Shown in pieces: positions 32,299-32,362 of a stretch of 32,362 bases of DNA. The translations under genes and the position numbers were made by a program. This DNA comes from an uncultured Geobacteraceae bacterium (GTDB lineage: Bacteria > Desulfobacterota > Desulfuromonadia > Geobacterales > Pseudopelobacteraceae). The stretch's first letter is position 1. Each line of letters begins with the position of its first letter. The notes under the pieces were generated by a model. It saw nothing but the letters and a program-made list of their open reading frames with translations, searched no databases and was not told where the DNA came from. Where the stretch lies: NCBI GenBank assembly GCA_903845365.1, contig CAIMXI010000503.1, positions 1-32,362 of the forward strand. Direction: 5' to 3'.

Positions 32299-32343
32299 CG
32301 ACCCATCAGATACCCTTTAGGGGTAATGGTGGGTCGTTTTTTT
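32299..32343 (+). terminator. Strong intrinsic terminator-like hairpin
   Basis: CGACCCA (from 32299) pairs with TGGGTCG (32330-32336), with an inner ATACCC/GGGGTAAT pairing, and is followed by seven T (32337-32343). This is a good rho-independent terminator for plus-strand transcription. It may end a transcript coming from the possible insertion sequence or protect the neighbouring genes. No gene is seen on the plus strand directly upstream, which fits a mobile-element end. Confidence 0.65.
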
Positions 32344-32362
32344 ATTGCTTATTGAGGAGTCA

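Overview
The window looks like chromosomal DNA of a delta-type, Geobacter-like proteobacterium (Desulfuromonadia/Geobacterales). This rests on recognisable gene families and general style: an approximately 990-residue NAD-type glutamate dehydrogenase, an AAA-ATPase-like/PD-(D/E)XK protein, a cobalamin/crotonase operon, Pal, short QueF, EfpL, and a GH15-OtsA-OtsB trehalose cluster. No rRNA, tRNA or CRISPR array was seen. The genus is an inference; no database was searched.

Layout. (1) 1-1108 is gene-poor: a large imperfect inverted repeat, a 9-bp tandem repeat, the 3' remnant of a secreted dockerin-like protein, and a small solitary antitoxin-like gene. (2) 1218-11826, minus strand, is the most unusual part: one apparent five-gene operon, in transcription order ParA ATPase, a 999-residue disordered protein with a ParB-like N-terminus and a winged-helix domain, a 1622-residue protein with two pseudo-receivers, about 1000 residues of coiled coil and a C-terminal membrane anchor, a second ParA with a helical N-terminal extension and a changed Walker A lysine, and a DUF697 membrane protein. 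It starts at a good sigma70-like promoter preceded by a 10-bp direct repeat spaced 20 bp. (3) 12121-14332, plus strand, diverges from it: an OmpR-type regulator without a kinase, a tungstate-type ABC permease without its partners, and a sirtuin. (4) 14360-16839, minus strand, is a four-gene operon: crotonase, CobO adenosyltransferase, stand-alone B12-binding domain, crotonase. (5) 16979-18517 is an AAA/nuclease-like gene. (6) 18641-23027, plus strand: glutamate dehydrogenase, YtxH, QueF, EfpL. (7) Pal (minus) and a MarR regulator (plus) are divergent. (8) 24612-29629 is a trehalose operon: GH15, sensor-fused OtsA, OtsB, and a 27-residue membrane microprotein not normally called. (9) 29775-32189, minus strand, holds three AT-richer sugar-transferase genes; the last lacks its 5' end and abuts sequence resembling an IS21-type terminus and a strong terminator.

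How the parts work together. I infer that the 1218-11826 operon encodes a ParA-driven positioning or scaffolding machine. A ParA with its ParB-like, multivalent, possibly DNA-binding partner would be linked to a membrane-anchored rod (up to roughly 150 nm if fully extended) carrying signal-blind receiver domains. The architecture recalls the pseudo-receiver/coiled-coil proteins AglZ and FrzS and the PomXYZ/McdAB positioning systems, but the combination is not one I recognise. The trehalose operon combines synthesis (OtsA, OtsB) with a hydrolase (GH15) and, through the OtsA fusion, couples synthesis to the membrane. The B12 operon would supply adenosylcobalamin and the cobalamin-binding half of a mutase whose catalytic subunit is not in the window.
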